Notes: generated from the sequence alone by a model not told the origin. 64,000 nucleotides of DNA from Takakia lepidozioides (GCA_030704615.1 CM060734.1:4030001-4094000); one strand, 5' to 3'; shown: positions 43,936 to 57,407, counted from the first letter of the stretch. Numbers and translations are program-made.

Positions 43936-46727
43936 TGGGGAGGGCATACCTCAATTAATTCTCTTTTTGGCGGGCAGACCGGCGGGAAGATACGACATAA
44001 CGAGCCACGACTGGGCAGGGTTGAAAGGAATAGTAGGCAGGCACGTGGCACGATGTAGTGGACGTCAATGTATTGAGGGCCGAGCGGGGTGACAAGTGAG
44101 GTCCCCGCGCGGTCTGTCTTTCTCGCAGGGTGCACCGAGGTTGTGAGTGTGCGGGAGGATTTGCGGATCGATGGCGTAGGGATCCAGAGCCGGGTGTGGG
44201 CCGAGGAATGCGCCTGCTCTGGTCTGTGTGCTGCATATTCTGGAAAGTTTTGGATGCGGTGGCTATGCTGGTTTCCATCTCTGTGTCTGTGTCTGGGTCT
44301 GGGGGTGTTCCGGGGCTTTGACCAGGTAGACGGCCCGATATTGAGGCCAATGAGTATCTGCAATTTGTCTTCTGGAAATCGCTGGGAGATGCTTCTTCGG
44401 AACACAGCGCTGCAACTCTAGGGTTTGAGGCCCGCGTGTATGTTTGTTGTCGGGGAAACTTAAACTTAGAGGGTGCACTGGTCGCAGAGATGCACCTGCG
44501 GTGTGATGGAGGGTGCCTTCTTTAGGTTGGGGGTGATGGGAAGCGGAAATTCCTTGGCTAGGAATCGCCGTGCTCACCAGCCAAGCGAGAAGCTTGGTCG
44601 TAACTATCATGGTTTCGTATTGAATGAGTAGTCTGAGTTGCAGATTATGGTTCTCGTTCGGTGGGGCGGAAAGTCTACCGGGAAGGAGAGTTGGAAGGGT
44701 AAGGGCGGCCGTTTAGATGGTTAAATGGAGGCAGTTTTTTCCCAGCTTCAGATTTGGAGGTCATTCAGCCACTGTTCGTAGTCAAGGCGGAGACTTTACG
44801 TTAAGATGCGGGGAGCAGTGTGTCTGTTGAAGCTAATGTTTTAAGAATTGAAACTTGTCATGTATTTAGCGGGAAGGGACTGGCTTTGGTCCACCACGGG
44901 AGGCAAGTTTTTACGGGAGCTCAATCCACTCAGGACGGCCATGGAATGTGAAAGACATTTGAGACAGTTGGGAGAAGTTGACTCAGACGTATCAAAAGTG
45001 ATGTGGAGGGTTATGGCTGGAAATGAGGAAGGAAATGGGTCGGAGCTTTGGATGTTCAGGAAGGCAAAGCACAATTTGTAAATGAGATTGAGATTCACTC
45101 TACGAGGGGTGTGCTTTAACAGGCATTGCATCTACGTTATATTCTGTCTTTAGCGTAGCTCAATTTGACACCGCACCAGCACAAGGTCATAATTTGGGGA
45201 CACAAGGTCCAATTAAGGTGTCGATTCAACCTCAGGTTGTTGGTGCTTTGGCGAAGAGCACCAGATTTGTGACAACCAATGACTTGCTATCCGAAAAGGG
45301 ACAGGTAGTTTCATCACACAGGAGCTCAGGCAACGGCCTGCAACCCACCAAGCATGTCGCCATTTCTGAATCTTGCAAAGGGACACTGCCTCAGGTCTCT
45401 ACTTTGTAATATACCTGTCTAGCTTTCCCGGCACTGTGTGGAGGCACAGCATTCAGTTGTAATCCTTATCAGCGGATCAGGCACAAGGGGGGGTTGGCAC
45501 AGAAAAGTCCGCTGCCGAATCTGTATTTAGTGACCTAGTTTTATGGACTTAGAGGAGGTTGATGGTGAACTGCTGTGAAAGAGAAGGATATGTGTCAGCA
45601 GATGAGACGGCCATGGAGGTTGCACCCCTAGATGCAATATTTTCTAGGGGTTGCGTGGAATGCCAAGGTTATAAGCCTAGCACTTCAGCGTGAGGAACCA
45701 TTTGAAGCGAAAGGTGGGGATGCCTCAAAGGTGCTTGACTTTTTGGTCGTCTTGCTCTAAGGTACCCCTAAAGCTCCCCTAAAGCTCCCTACCCTTCTGT
45801 AAGCAGGAATCGTTCAAGTGAGCAATGCATTGCCAGCGACTATTCCTCATAAACTCTTTAAGCAGAGCTTTCCACGTTTCCTCTGTCAAAGCACATTGAA
45901 CTGTTCTACAGTGGTCAGGAGGATAATCTCTGAGTAATCCGTGCCAGGATACTTGATGCTAGCCTTTGAATCTTGGCAACTTGATTTCCAACAACCCTTA
46001 GGCTCAACATATCCAACTTTCTATCAGGCATGCATGAGACAACTCATCCTCTGGGGTGGGTGTGCCTGTGAGGGAGAGCCTTTCAAGCAGTTGGCTAGAG
46101 TGAGCTACGATTTAAGACTGGTTTCATCCAATGCAGTTGAAAACTCTTTCAATTGGCTAGCAGAATCTCTTCATTAATCATGTGGCAATCAGCAGGCACT
46201 GCAAACTCTTGTCCATGTGATAAGTTTCCAAGTTATGAGGAACCGTGCCCTTGGAATGACTATTCTGATTTTGAGTTTCCCATTGTCATCCTCCAGGGAA
46301 TGTATCCCTGAAATCTGACGGGTGCTCATCAAATTCTATCCTAGTTTTCAGGATTCTAAGCATCTCCTTGGTTTTCATAATTCCACCTGTAAAGCCTTCG
46401 CCAAGAGGTACAGCGGCCATGTTCATATGCTTGCTGGTCACAGTGCTTTCTTAGACAAGGGTGTGGACAGATAGAGTGGCCAGCCAAAACTCTTGCTTGG
46501 AGAATGAGATGCAAGCTGTAAGTTTTAACTCTTTGGTGACTTAGCTACCCTGTATGATTAACGTGATTTTTTTTGGAAACACGATTAAAACTTGATAGTG
46601 TGTACCCAGGTTATGAAATCATAGCTAGAGCATACGGTGGTATAAGATTTCTCTTGTAAGTATGGGAGGGTGGGTTACAGTTCATTGGTTCTCAATGTAG
46701 TTCTCTTGCTGCGTCTCTTAGTTGCAG
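43936..46727. other. Upstream region of the leishmanolysin-like gene
   Basis: This must contain the promoter and start-codon exon of the metallopeptidase gene, because exon 2 begins with a hydrophobic stretch but no in-frame Met. I could not identify that exon. Open frames at 44848-45081 and 45194-45409 show no recognisable domain. Confidence 0.4.
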
Positions 46728-49222
46728 ATTGTGTTGCTGCTACTATGGGTTAGGACGGTGACAATGGAGGAAGGTCATGGCCCCTTTCATGGGCATGATA
46801 GGGACCAAGGCAGCAAGTCGCCGCTTTCCCATTCCTGTATTCATGATAAGATCCTAGAGCAGCAGCGGCGCTTCGGAGTCAATCAATACACAATTACACC
46901 ACAGGTGAGTTTCTTTATACTGCATCATTTGATAATATGGTCACAGGAGAGAGCCACCATTTCTCATTGTGTGTTCAAACCAATTTCGTGTAATGCTCCT
47001 CATCAAATAACATCCTTAATCTGTATGTCAGCCCTCCCTCCAGAAGCCCTTATTTTATCTATTGCTAGCACACCATATTGTAATCACGTTTAGGGGTCTG
47101 GCATTGAAAACCCAGCATTTCAATTAGCTTTGATTGTTGTCGTACCAAATCCAGGCACTTAACGTAAGCTATTTGTCCATTAGAATGTTCCCCGAACATT
47201 AAGGGTTCTAAGGGGATAGCTTTTACCTGGCACAGACTGCTTTGAAGTTTTCAGTGGAGTCGTCGTTTGATGCCTTGAAAGTGCATGATTCTGCTGAAGT
47301 AGTCCTTCTTTGCAATCCAAAACATATGCTGGGTCTCTCTTTGGTAAGGGTCTATGCATGCACATTGATTTTGCTAGTAAGTAAGACCACTTGCAGTTGG
47401 ATGTCACCCATAGTAAGGGGATTCTTAAAGGGTCGCTAATGTACTCAATGCTGACAGCAGTTCTCTAGTTGTGATCGGACAGTGTAGTTTACGCTCATTT
47501 CTTGTCTCAAAGCTGTGAAATTGTTGACCTCAAAGTAGAGCTGCACCCGGTGCAAATAGTTTACTTGAGGATAAAGATAATAGCATGTTCTGGTGCAGTG
47601 ATCCTAGGCCATTCTTGTGGCAGATCTTGCAGCAGTGGTTTAGTGGAGCTTTTACAGGCACTGGGATTCACTAACTTGGTTTGTAGATGAGACAATGGTT
47701 TGCCCGATTACAAGTTCCCGGGGTTCAAATTACTGATTACCCAAGAAGCTATAGTATTGACCTGTATTGAGGCAATGTGTGCTGCAGGTTTATGAGAGTG
47801 AGGTCGACGTTGATCTGGATGTACATCGTCGGGGATTGTTATCAGTACCAAGCAGACCAGACGCAGATTCAGATAGAAGACAATCAATAAGGATTTTTCT
47901 CAACTATGATGCAGTGGGGCATTCTGCAGATAGAGATTGCCTGTTGATTGGTGAGATTGTGAAGGTGAACCCTTGTACTTTGTCTTTTCCTTTGCTGCTT
48001 CACCTGTCTCTGCTGTCTTGCCTTGTTTGCTCCTATCACTGAGCAGCCTGAGATGGTGATGGATGCCTTAGCATTGCACTACAGCTCCTGGTCCTTCGCT
48101 GCAGTTTTGGAAGACTGTCTGTCCAGCAGGCTGATTGTATGTTGGCTCTTCTCCACTGAACAGTTGGGTGAGCCCCCTCCAAGTACCAGCCCCAGGTCTC
48201 CAGTATGCAACCCCCGCTCTGAGCCGCCTGTTTATGGCGACTGCTGGTACAATTGTACATCAGAAGACATTTCTGGAGAGGACAAGAAGAAGCGGCTCCA
48301 TGAGGTTCTCAACGTTCTTAATCACTTAGAGGCCTCGAAGTTTCCTGCATTTTGTTGTTGTCTTTAGCTTTACATGGAACACTGGAAAGGTGGGAGTCAG
48401 AAGATAGGAAATTTTGGATACTGCTCGCTCTGTATGCCTGATCTATCTGGTCATCTATTTTGCATATTCAAGGTGGGTTGTCCCCTTTGTTAGCCTCTGT
48501 GTGGATACATTTACTTGCAGTGCTTGTTGCCACTAGACCATGGTTCCCATGTAGCGGAGAAAGTCAGACAGCCATGTGGGATGGGACAGACTTTGTTGCG
48601 AAGCTAATGAGGTATGCATGCATGCATGCCAGGCACTCGGTGAAACGGCAGCATGGTTTAGACGAGCCCTCTCTGTGGAGCGGGTGAAGGGTCCGCTGCG
48701 GCTCAGTGGGTACTCTGCCTGTGGCCAAGATGGGGGAGTGCAGCTTCCGCGGCAGTATGTTGATGGTGAGCTTTTTCTTTCTGGAGACTCACTAGTTGGT
48801 TCAGCTACTCTTGACTATCAGTGGAACCAAATTTCATGTGAGAATCCTTCTCAGTAGGAAAAAAAAAGCTGAAGATTGTATGAACTTTGGTATGCTTCCA
48901 CTTCCCCTATCTGGTCGGACTTTCTATGATGTTCCTTGAATGAGGAGACACAACATGGCATGTATAGATTAAGTTGTACTTGACAGGTGGGATGCACCTC
49001 ATGGCTTGCTTTGGTGGTGAATTATTGGCAATAAATGAGGATATAGCACTAGCTCTCAGTGCTACGATTCTTCATCTCCAACTGGCGTGGCTATTGGGCT
49101 TTGTGCAGAGGGAGTGGAGGATGCAGACTTAGTCCTGTTGGTTACGACACGGCCTACTACAGGAAACACTCTTGCCTGGGCTGTGGCTTGTGAGCGTGAT
49201 CAATGGGGTCGTGCCATTGCTG
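46728..49222 (+). CDS. Leishmanolysin-like gene, exons for the N-terminal domain
   Basis: Five exons (46728-46904, 47788-47964, 48164-48304, 48633-48765, 49109-49222). They read SCIHDKILEQQRRFGV, IRIFLNYDAVGHSADRDC, YGDCWYNCTSEDISGEDKKK, FRRALSVERVKGPLRLSGYS and ADLVLLVTTRPTTGNTLAWA followed by VACERDQWGRAIA. These are characteristic blocks of plant M8 proteins leading into the zinc site. The first coding residues seen (IVLLLLWV) would be a signal-peptide core, so an upstream exon must supply the Met. The ATG at 46764 (MEEGHG) would skip the hydrophobic core. Confidence 0.88.
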
Positions 49223-52200
49223 GTAAGCACAAACTGGGATTCTTGCCTGTTCCTTTGGCTGAAGCTTGCTGATCATTCTCATGCATTGCCTCTAGATTTG
49301 TGAGTGTCGTTGGCTGCTGCCGGTTTGGCATCTATCTTCTAGCACAGATGTGCGACTTGAATGATAACTAGTCTCCTTTGTTCTCTTTGCTCAATCTCTT
49401 TCCAAACTAGAAGACTCTGTGGGTTCATGGCCAAAAGGGGCTACATCAAGCAGCCCATGCATTTGTATGTGGCTGGCAGATGTGACCGTTTGAAGGCAAG
49501 TTAACTCTTTGACAATTTTTCCTTCTGTTACAGGGCATGTTAATGTGGCACCCCGGCATCTTACAGCTGAGGCTGAAACCCTTCTTTCGGCTACTCTCAT
49601 TCACGAGGTAAAGTGTGAGCTGGATAATCTTGTCTTGGACTCGACACAATTCATAGCTTCTTTTTAATTAGACTGCTTGAAGTTGCTCTGTTCTTTGGAG
49701 GACTGGTTCAATCACACAAGTGATTTATCCTTCACTATCCTATCCTAGAATAAATTGCCTTCATGAGCTTGCTTCATACTATCCTTCATGGGCACATTCC
49801 AATTTTGGTTGTATCTTTTGCCAAACACAATGTTGCACTCAGTTCAGAAAAAGGAGGACTCCTGCCAAAGCAAGCATGCATGATTGTGCCTCTTCACCCT
49901 GTAGGGCTACTACCTTCGTGTAGGAGGACACCTTCTACCATGGTCACCCAATCCTGAGGAGTGTCCTGTTGCATTGGCAGGTGATGCATGTGCTGGGCTT
50001 TGATCCACATGCCTTTGCGCACTTCCGGGATGAACGCAAGCGCCGGCGCAGTGAGGTCTGTACCTGGCCAATGTGTGGCTTTCTGGCAGCCATTCTAGCA
50101 ATACTAGCAATGTGTTTGAGTGGTGTTGGCAAAACATGTCTCAAAGGAAGAAGATAACTCGTGTAGGTTACTTTGGTACAAACCACTACTGTATGACTAG
50201 AGAGCTCCATATCTATAATGGCTATGCCAACATCCACATAGTGCATTATGCTTAGCAATTTGACTTGTGCAGTCCTGAATCCATTTGCTCACATGTTCTG
50301 TCACCAGCAGGAGTGGTTTTCTAGCAGGTCTTGTCATCCTTAAAGCCTGACTCTTCTTGTTGGTAGGCGACACCGATGCATGTCCAGCTCTGAGTCCGGT
50401 GCCTTAATCAGTGAGCTATCTGTTGGAGGCTCCATAGGCTTCTTCAGTTAAGCACTTGTGTGACTGATATTGAGCCACATACCATCAAAATTTGCAGTGA
50501 TGGAAAGGAGGTCCCAACTTATGTTGTACAGATAGAAAGGGCAGTGGAACCAAGGGATTGTGCTCCTAATGCGCAGGTTGTCAAGCAAGATTATGATGCA
50601 AATCTGGGGAGAATGGTCACGCGCGTTGTATTACCACGCGTCATCATGCATTCACGACAACATTATGGGGTATCCTTAATTTTACTTCTAACCTACATTG
50701 TCTTGAAAGTCTTGGAAAGGTGATCATGCTATGCTCCTGGTGTGTATCATATGCATGTCTATGTTTCTCACTGGCCTTAGAAATGTCTTCCTTACATTTT
50801 GGGTAGTACAGCCTGTGGTGTCTACATTAGTACAGAAGCACCCAGATGCTTTGATTCATCTGATGACCATCTGTTCTGTTTCTAGCCATTGTTCTCTTCG
50901 CGCAGACCCCCTACCGTACTCTCCAGATTTGCCCCTATGCGTCTTTCCCTTGCATAGGGGGATGATGACATGGATGGTACTGAATGTTGTTACCTTCTTG
51001 GCAGGCATATACAAAAGCATTTGTAGGATTGGAGTTGGAAGATGGTGGAGGAAGGGGCACTGCAGGTCTGATCATTTCTTTCAAACTAAAGTACCTGTGG
51101 ACTGCAACCTATTTGGCGTAGCATGCAAGTTGAAATTCAGAACTGGCCAGCACAGTGTATAGGTTGGAAAGATGTGGACTGGTCTCCACAATTATGAGCT
51201 CCAAATTGCACATTGAATTGAAGAGCCTCATATGATCTGCCTTGGGACCCATGATTTCAACATGCAATTTTGAAATGACTTCAATCACCTTGAAAGTCCC
51301 GAGGTGATGGAATTGTCCATTGAAGTCTAACAGCTCCACCTCATGGGAGCAGGTTCACACTGGGAGAAGCGCTTGTTGATGAATGAGATTATGACGGGCT
51401 CAGTTGATACACGGTCAGTGGTGTCTGCCATGACACTAGCACTGTTGGAGGATAGTGGGTGGTACAAGGCAAATTATAGCATGGCTGAGCAGCTTGACTG
51501 GGGACGAAACCAGGGAGTGGACTTTCTAATGTCACGATGCGATGTGTGGAATGGCACTTATCACTGCAATTCTACCCATTTATCTGGCTGTACCTATAAT
51601 CGCGAGGCCGAGGGTTACTGCCCCATTGTGCGATATAATGGTGATTTGCCAGCATGGGCACGCTACTTCCCAGAGGCTAACAAAGGTACTTTGTGTTACG
51701 AGCTGTTCCAGGACAAAATATCTAGAACTTCTCTTAGAATTGGGCATGACGTGTATGCCCATCAGTACTGCTACTTATTCTGGAATCGGAAGTGACTGCA
51801 GGAGGCCAATCGTCGCTTGCAGACTACTGTGCCTACTTTGTGGCCTATTCAGATGGGTCTTGTATAGACACGAACAGTGCTCGAGCCCCCGATCGAATGC
51901 TTGGAGAAATGAGAGGCCAAGACTCAAGGTTAGCCCCTGGTTCCCAGAAAATCCTTGGTCAGAGATTCTGTTTGATGAGCCCCTGATGGCAAATACATTT
52001 CTGTGCAGTAGGGAGAGTGCTGATAAATGAGTTCGATTCAAAGCCAAAGCAAGGACAATTCTATGTTCGACTCATGCATTGTACCTCCAAATAGAAGAGT
52101 CGCTGAAAACTGTATTCTTGAAGCATATTCATGACAGCTGGTTCAGCACAAAATAGAAGGCAGCTCGAAAAAGTGAAAAAACTACGTTTTGCAGAACTCA

Positions 52201-55140
52201 AATATTGGCTTTCAAAACTAGCATGCAAGTTCTAAACTAGAATTTTTTATGTGCTACATGCTGTAGATCACTATGGTGGTGATCTGTTTTGTGCCAAGAA
52301 TTTGAATGTGTGTGTGTCTGGGAGCAACCATAGTTTGATTCAAATGAAGAGTCCTGCTTTTTTTGTCAGGCCAACAGCCTTGAAGTGAAGTGAAGGACCA
52401 GACAATCTTGCAATGAAAGCCATTACACCTCATTGAAGTGTTCAAGGAAAACATAATGCATCGTCATTCTGTTTATGCTGGGATTTGGATGGATGTAGAT
52501 GCATGACGTCATCATTAGTCCGCTCAGGGTTTGTGCGGGGCTCCACGACACAAGGGAATGGCTGCTATGAGCATCGCTGCTTCAATGACACACTTGAGGT
52601 ATGTCCTCGTTAAGGTATGTCCTCGTTAGTTGTTTGGTTCTTTACCTCTCTCACCCTCCCAAGTGATCTGGCAGGAATCAACACACGAGGCCTGTAACTG
52701 GATTGGCTTTGGCTGTTCGTGGGACTAAAGCACTTTCCGGTTGAGTCTGACATAACATAGTGGGCTCATTCCCATACTATGCTCTCAAGGGTACTTCACA
52801 GCCACTGTTGGAAGGGAACAATCTATGAGGATTCACATCCCCATCTCATACTGATTTTCTTCTCTCTCTGACAGAATCACAGAAGCTGGCGTACAAAAGA
52901 GAGTCTTCACCTGTTTTCTCAAATGTTTCATTCTCTGCAGGTTGCTGTTGATGGAGCTTGGAAGGGATGTCCAAGAGATGGTGGCCCTATCCAGTTTGCC
53001 GGCTTTAATGGTGAGATGATTATTTTTGCAAACTAACCTGTTTGTTTCTATATCTTCCTAGTTTATTTCATCTGTTATCCATAGACTTATGTAACAGTCG
53101 TTGTGGTAACAGTGACGTACCCTATTTACTTATGTTATCTATAAGAAAGCTGATCAGGTCTGTCTTTCTCACTCATGTATCCACTTCTGACACATTCTTC
53201 TGGTTCTCTGTAGGAGAATTGGTATGCCCACCTTTCTACGAGCTTTGTGATGATACTGCTCCATCCATGCCAGGGGAGTGCCCCAATGCTTGCCAACACA
53301 ATGGAGAATGCATTGATGGGAAATGTCGCTGTTTTCTTGGTTTCAGTGGAGAATATTGCAGTGAACGTAAGTCCACCAAAACTGAAAAGAAGTGTTGTCG
53401 GACTTTTAATTCCTCGGAATGACAGGTGTTGATTACCAAAGTTAATGTCATTTAGTGGTTGTAAAACTCATCATACTCAAGACAAGATGCTTGATTATGC
53501 CTGATTGCCTGTCGCCCATTTTGGCAGGTGTTTGTTCGAGTGGATGCAGTGGTCATGGCATTTGTGCAGTGAATGGGATTTGTGAATGTGAGGCTGGCTA
53601 CACTGGTGTTGACTGCTCCACTGGTAGGTTGAGGTTCCTATCTGGACAAAAGATCACATCTCAAAATTAAGTCCCTCTAGCAGGACAGTCACTGCAATGA
53701 CCGTGCGCCCCTCCCTTCATTCTGCTTTCTACTTCATCCCCCACTTCCTGTTCTTTTCAGGCAGGACTTGGACTGACAGGCCCATGACAACTTGTGTCCA
53801 GTAATTGGCTATCTCACAGCCTCGCCCCTTACACCTCTCTCCATTTCTCAAAAAACACATGTACATTAAACCTGTAATTCGGCTAGGGACAGAGTCTACT
53901 ACAAAATATGTTTCCAGTTGGTTCAAAAAAGGAGAGTCGTTGCACACCAGGAATCTAAATTATATGGGGTTTTTTGTTCTCTGTTTTACTGCTCGTGATG
54001 GCCAAGCTAATTAAGTGTGTTGAACACTGCAGCGGGGTGTGATGAGCAATGCAGCTTGCATGGTGGTGTGTGCGACAACGGGATTTGTGAGTTCCGTTGC
54101 TCCGACTATGCAGGCTACACCTGCCAGAACAGCAGTACACTGATTCCCAGTTTGGCTCTATGTGGGGATGTTCTGGTGGGAGAGGCTCATGGGCAACACT
54201 GCGCTCCAAGCGAGTCCTCAATCCTCCAGCAGCTGGAGGCGGCAGTGGTGATGCCCAATTACAACCGCCTCATTCCAAGTGGTCGTCCCATCTTCAACAT
54301 TTTCGATAATGGCTATTGTGCAGCTGCAGCAAAGCGCCTTGCTTGCTGGGTGGGTGTTGCAATCTATTTTTTGGAAGTTGCTGTTCCATGCTTGCACATA
54401 ATAGTCCCAGTAAGAGGGGTGCAGTGGGTGTTGCGACATCAAAAGCAATGCTAGCCCTCCAATCATCGTCAATTGGCTTATCCAGATTGTCATCACTGTG
54501 TGGAGGGCTATTAACTAGAGAACTATTTCAAATTGAATAAGGGAGAACTACCCTTGGCCAAACTCTTGATGCACCTGGCAGACCCATCAATGTAGTTAGG
54601 TGTCCAACTACATGTCTACCTCCTAGAGAAAATAGACATCTAGCTCCCAAATGGTGCTTGAGAGTCTGGATTTAGCTCAGAGAAGGGGTTGCTATTTGTT
54701 GGGTCTGGCAGATATCAATACAACGATGTGACATGGATGGCGATAACCGGCTCCGGGTCTGCCATTCAGCCTGTGAGTCCTACAACACAGCCTGTGGAGC
54801 ACGACTGGACTGCTCTGACCGCACTTTGTTCAGCGGAGAAGAAGGTGACGGAGACGGAGCTTGTACTGGAGATGGAACAGTACAGGCATGGTGGCAGCTG
54901 CATTTTAGAACCCTCTTATTAGTAGGGCTTTTACTGACGACCACTTGCTTTTTACTTGGTGCAATCCGACACATCTATCGGACTCTTCGTGCCAGTGGTG
55001 CGGCCAGAGACGTCAGAGATGATTTACATGGGCAGTACATTGTCCTTACAGAGGGAGAACAGGAGGGGGAGAAGTGGAGCGGATCAACTAAAAAGAGATT
55101 TACAGAGAGTTTTGGAAAGCTCATGTCAGGCTGTCGGTAG
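46728..55140 (+). CDS. Leishmanolysin-like zinc metallopeptidase (M8) with EGF modules and C-terminal TM segment
   Basis: Seventeen exons, all phase-consistent: 46728-46904, 47788-47964, 48164-48304, 48633-48765, 49109-49222, 49534-49607, 49981-50055, 50577-50669, 51005-51065, 51353-51685, 51802-51928, 52499-52598, 52941-53010, 53214-53366, 53528-53623, 54033-54349, 54712-55140. They give 889 residues. Order: signal-like IVLLLLWV, a propeptide-like region, the catalytic domain with HEVMH (271-275) and a third zinc His in GSHWEKR (351), a Cys-rich domain, three EGF-like modules, and a TM helix (~814-832) with a basic tail. It is probably a secretory-pathway type I membrane protease, as in the plant homologues of invadolysin/leishmanolysin. 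The start-codon exon is missing. Confidence 0.9.
49534..51685 (+). CDS. Leishmanolysin-like gene, catalytic zinc-site exons
   Basis: Five exons (49534-49607, 49981-50055, 50577-50669, 51005-51065, 51353-51685). HLTAEAETLLSATLIHE ends one exon and VMHVLGFDPHAFAHFRDER opens the next, so the intron splits HExxH between Glu and Val. VLPRVIMHSRQHYG, GLELEDGGGRGTAG and SHWEKRLLMNEIMTGSVDTR follow, the last with the third zinc-binding His and the Met-turn (LMNEIMTG). TLALLEDSGWYKANYSMAEQ and LDWGRNQGVDF complete the domain. The residue before FLMSRC is Val, where I expect a Cys or Thr in relatives. All catalytic residues are present. Confidence 0.9.
51802..55140 (+). CDS. Leishmanolysin-like gene, Cys-rich, EGF-like and membrane exons
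   Basis: Seven exons. ADYCAYFVAYSDGSCIDTNS and VRSGFVRGSTTQGNGCYEHR belong to the M8 C-terminal domain. The three EGF-like modules are CPNACQHNGECIDGKCRC..C (53214 exon), VCSSGCSGHGICAVNGICEC (53528 exon) and CDEQCSLHGGVCDNGICEF (54033 exon). The last exon has six or more Cys, then TLLLVGLLLTTTCFLLGAI and a Lys/Arg/Ser/Thr-rich cytoplasmic tail of ~55 residues, with stop TAG at 55138-55140. The short exon at 52499 is set by the split Arg codon AG|A before CMTSSLVRSGF. Confidence 0.88.
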
Positions 55141-56790
55141 CATCAGATATTCAGAGGGCAACTTTGGCATCCTTCCAGACAATCGCTAACGGATCTTCTT
55201 TTGGCGCACACGTCAATTGGCTACCTGGTGTTCACCGAGATGCGGGGATAGCATAGCATGTAAAGGGAGGGTGAATTGATTAAATCTGGTCCCATTTTAG
55301 CCCTATTTGCTCCTTTTAAGGTTCTCTTTTCAACATTCTGAGGAGCTAAATAGGACAGTCGAGTTTCGCCTCCTATGCTTCATGAGTTTGGCAAACCACC
55401 CGGGCCCAGCTCAAATTGGTTGGGATTCCTACTAATTGTGAAATGCACACTGAAATTTTAGAATTTCAAAATACCTGCTCCCTCTCTGAAGCTACATTGA
55501 ACGTGACAAATAGTTTACTTAAGAGTCTTTCTGCTGTGAGCAGAAAGTGGGGTGGGATCTGCAGATCTGTAGTTTAACCACTTGAGTCTGGCATAAGTGC
55601 ATGTCAGACTGAGGGCGCCAGTCTTGCTGACATTCTTTGTGACGTTTAAATTTTGTTATCTGTTGGCAAGTTATGAGAGGTGAGCCACACAGTGCATGGT
55701 TTATTAGTTCTTTTCAGAGGTTTGCCAGATCTGTCTTCATTAAATTACTGGTGCCATTCTTCTGAATAGAGCGATAATAGTGGGGTGGACACTGGACACC
55801 TAGGAAGCCCGAGTGGGTCTGAATGGCAGACTCGAGTGGATTTGAATTATGTTGAGCATGCTACCCATCTCATTCTTGGGCTCACATCGAATGTCACCTT
55901 GCTTTCCCGGTCCACCCATGTGCCTAGAATTTCCTTTGAGTTGGCAGTTCCACAAAACTACTATAAACATCCTCACCTGAGCTTAGTTTGACTGAATACA
56001 GGGAAGAGATGAGTAGAGGGAGTGAAGTTTTCATTGGTCCTTTCGAGCATCAAGCCCACTTTGATCCGAGAATGTCGGTTCAGATTCATGGGGCTGCTTA
56101 CAGAACTATTCCTGGCACCTTGCAGTATATCCAAATGACATTTCAAGAACTATGCAGACAAACCTGTCTTGTACTGGCTGGCGGACAGATATGAAAAGCA
56201 CAAGACAAGCACAAGCATTGACTTGCAATCCTGCAACAAACCTGGTATAAACATCATGGCAGCCTAGTTGCAACTGCTGCTGGCTCCATTATGCTGAACT
56301 GTTGCTTCCCTCCTTGGTTCGATCAAACTGATTTGCAAGAGAGACAAAGTGAATGAGGGCCACCGCCGACTCTCGACCTTCTCATCTTCTTCTATGTCCC
56401 AACAAGAGTCTACTCAGACCTCAACCCCCTCACTCTCAAGCCTCCTCCTTCCTCTGTGAACGACTGAAACCACGTCAACAGATGATGTGGAACGTGACTT
56501 CATCCATCCATTATTAACGCAGCGGGCAGCTACCCGGGATATGAAAACAAGGCCGGACATACACGTAGGCCCTGCCATCTACATATGTAAGACATAAATT
56601 TGGAATTTACATATTACCTCTGACTGGTGAACATTTTGTTAAAAGGGTTGGATGAAGGATAAATTGAATGCGTAAAAGAATGCGTATAACTGTTTTAATG
56701 GTCAAAAATCTAGCAACAATGCTATAGCTATAATGTTGCATCGGATTAATCTTTTGATGAATAAAACGATTAACATGGTTGGAAAGTTTG
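55141..56790. other. Downstream of the peptidase gene; no gene recognised
   Basis: This should include the 3' UTR of the metallopeptidase. No polyadenylation signal was placed with confidence, and the short open frames are without motifs. Confidence 0.4.
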
Positions 56791-56794
56791 AAAG

Positions 56795-56890
56795 CAATCT
56801 ATAGTTGGTTGCGTATGGAGATCCAACGTTTTTTTTAAATGACACATTGCATTTTGTCGCAGAAGCACAGAAGATTGGCTGTAATTCAAA
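56795..56890 (+). repeat. 96-bp direct repeat, copy 1
   Basis: CAATCTATAGTTGGTTGCGT through GATTGGCTGTAATTCAAA. It is nearly identical to 57312-57407 (three mismatches by eye). Confidence 0.9.
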
Positions 56891-57311
56891 AGAAAAACCA
56901 TTGAATCAAAGAGATAATCTCCGGCAACATACGGATAGTCATGTTGTCGAACCAACCCTTCTTTTTACAACTCTGTATCAATGTCCTGCACTTGAAACTG
57001 GTTTTGTATACGAGATTGTCTTGTTGTGAAAGACGGGACTGTGGGCTCGAAATGACCTCATGGTTCGATCTGTCTTCAAAGACCATTTGGAATGGAGGAC
57101 GCTTGAACTCTTCATCACATTTAATCATGATTCTTGCACTCGTTCGAAACCAAACAAATATCGGACAAGAAAGATAATCAGACAACCAAAAAATAGCTGT
57201 GAAGTCTCCCCACAATCCTCCATTGGAGACATTTTTTCAATGTACCCTTCTAGTGTGCTGACTTGTCCATTATGCAGAGATAGAAGAAATTATGGAGAAA
57301 GTTGTTTTCGA

Positions 57312-57407
57312 CAATCTATAGTTGGTTGCGTACGGAGATCCAACGTTTTTTTTAAATGACACATTGCATTTTGTCGCAGAAGTACAGAAGATTGGTTGTA
57401 ATTCAAA
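57312..57407 (+). repeat. 96-bp direct repeat, copy 2
   Basis: Second copy of the repeat at 56795, 517 bp downstream in the same orientation. The flanking sequences differ. Confidence 0.9.

Noticed and set aside
44848..45409. Two plus-strand frames as the first exons of the peptidase gene
   Set aside because: No signal peptide, no splice phase that joins exon 46728, and no similarity to the family N-terminus.
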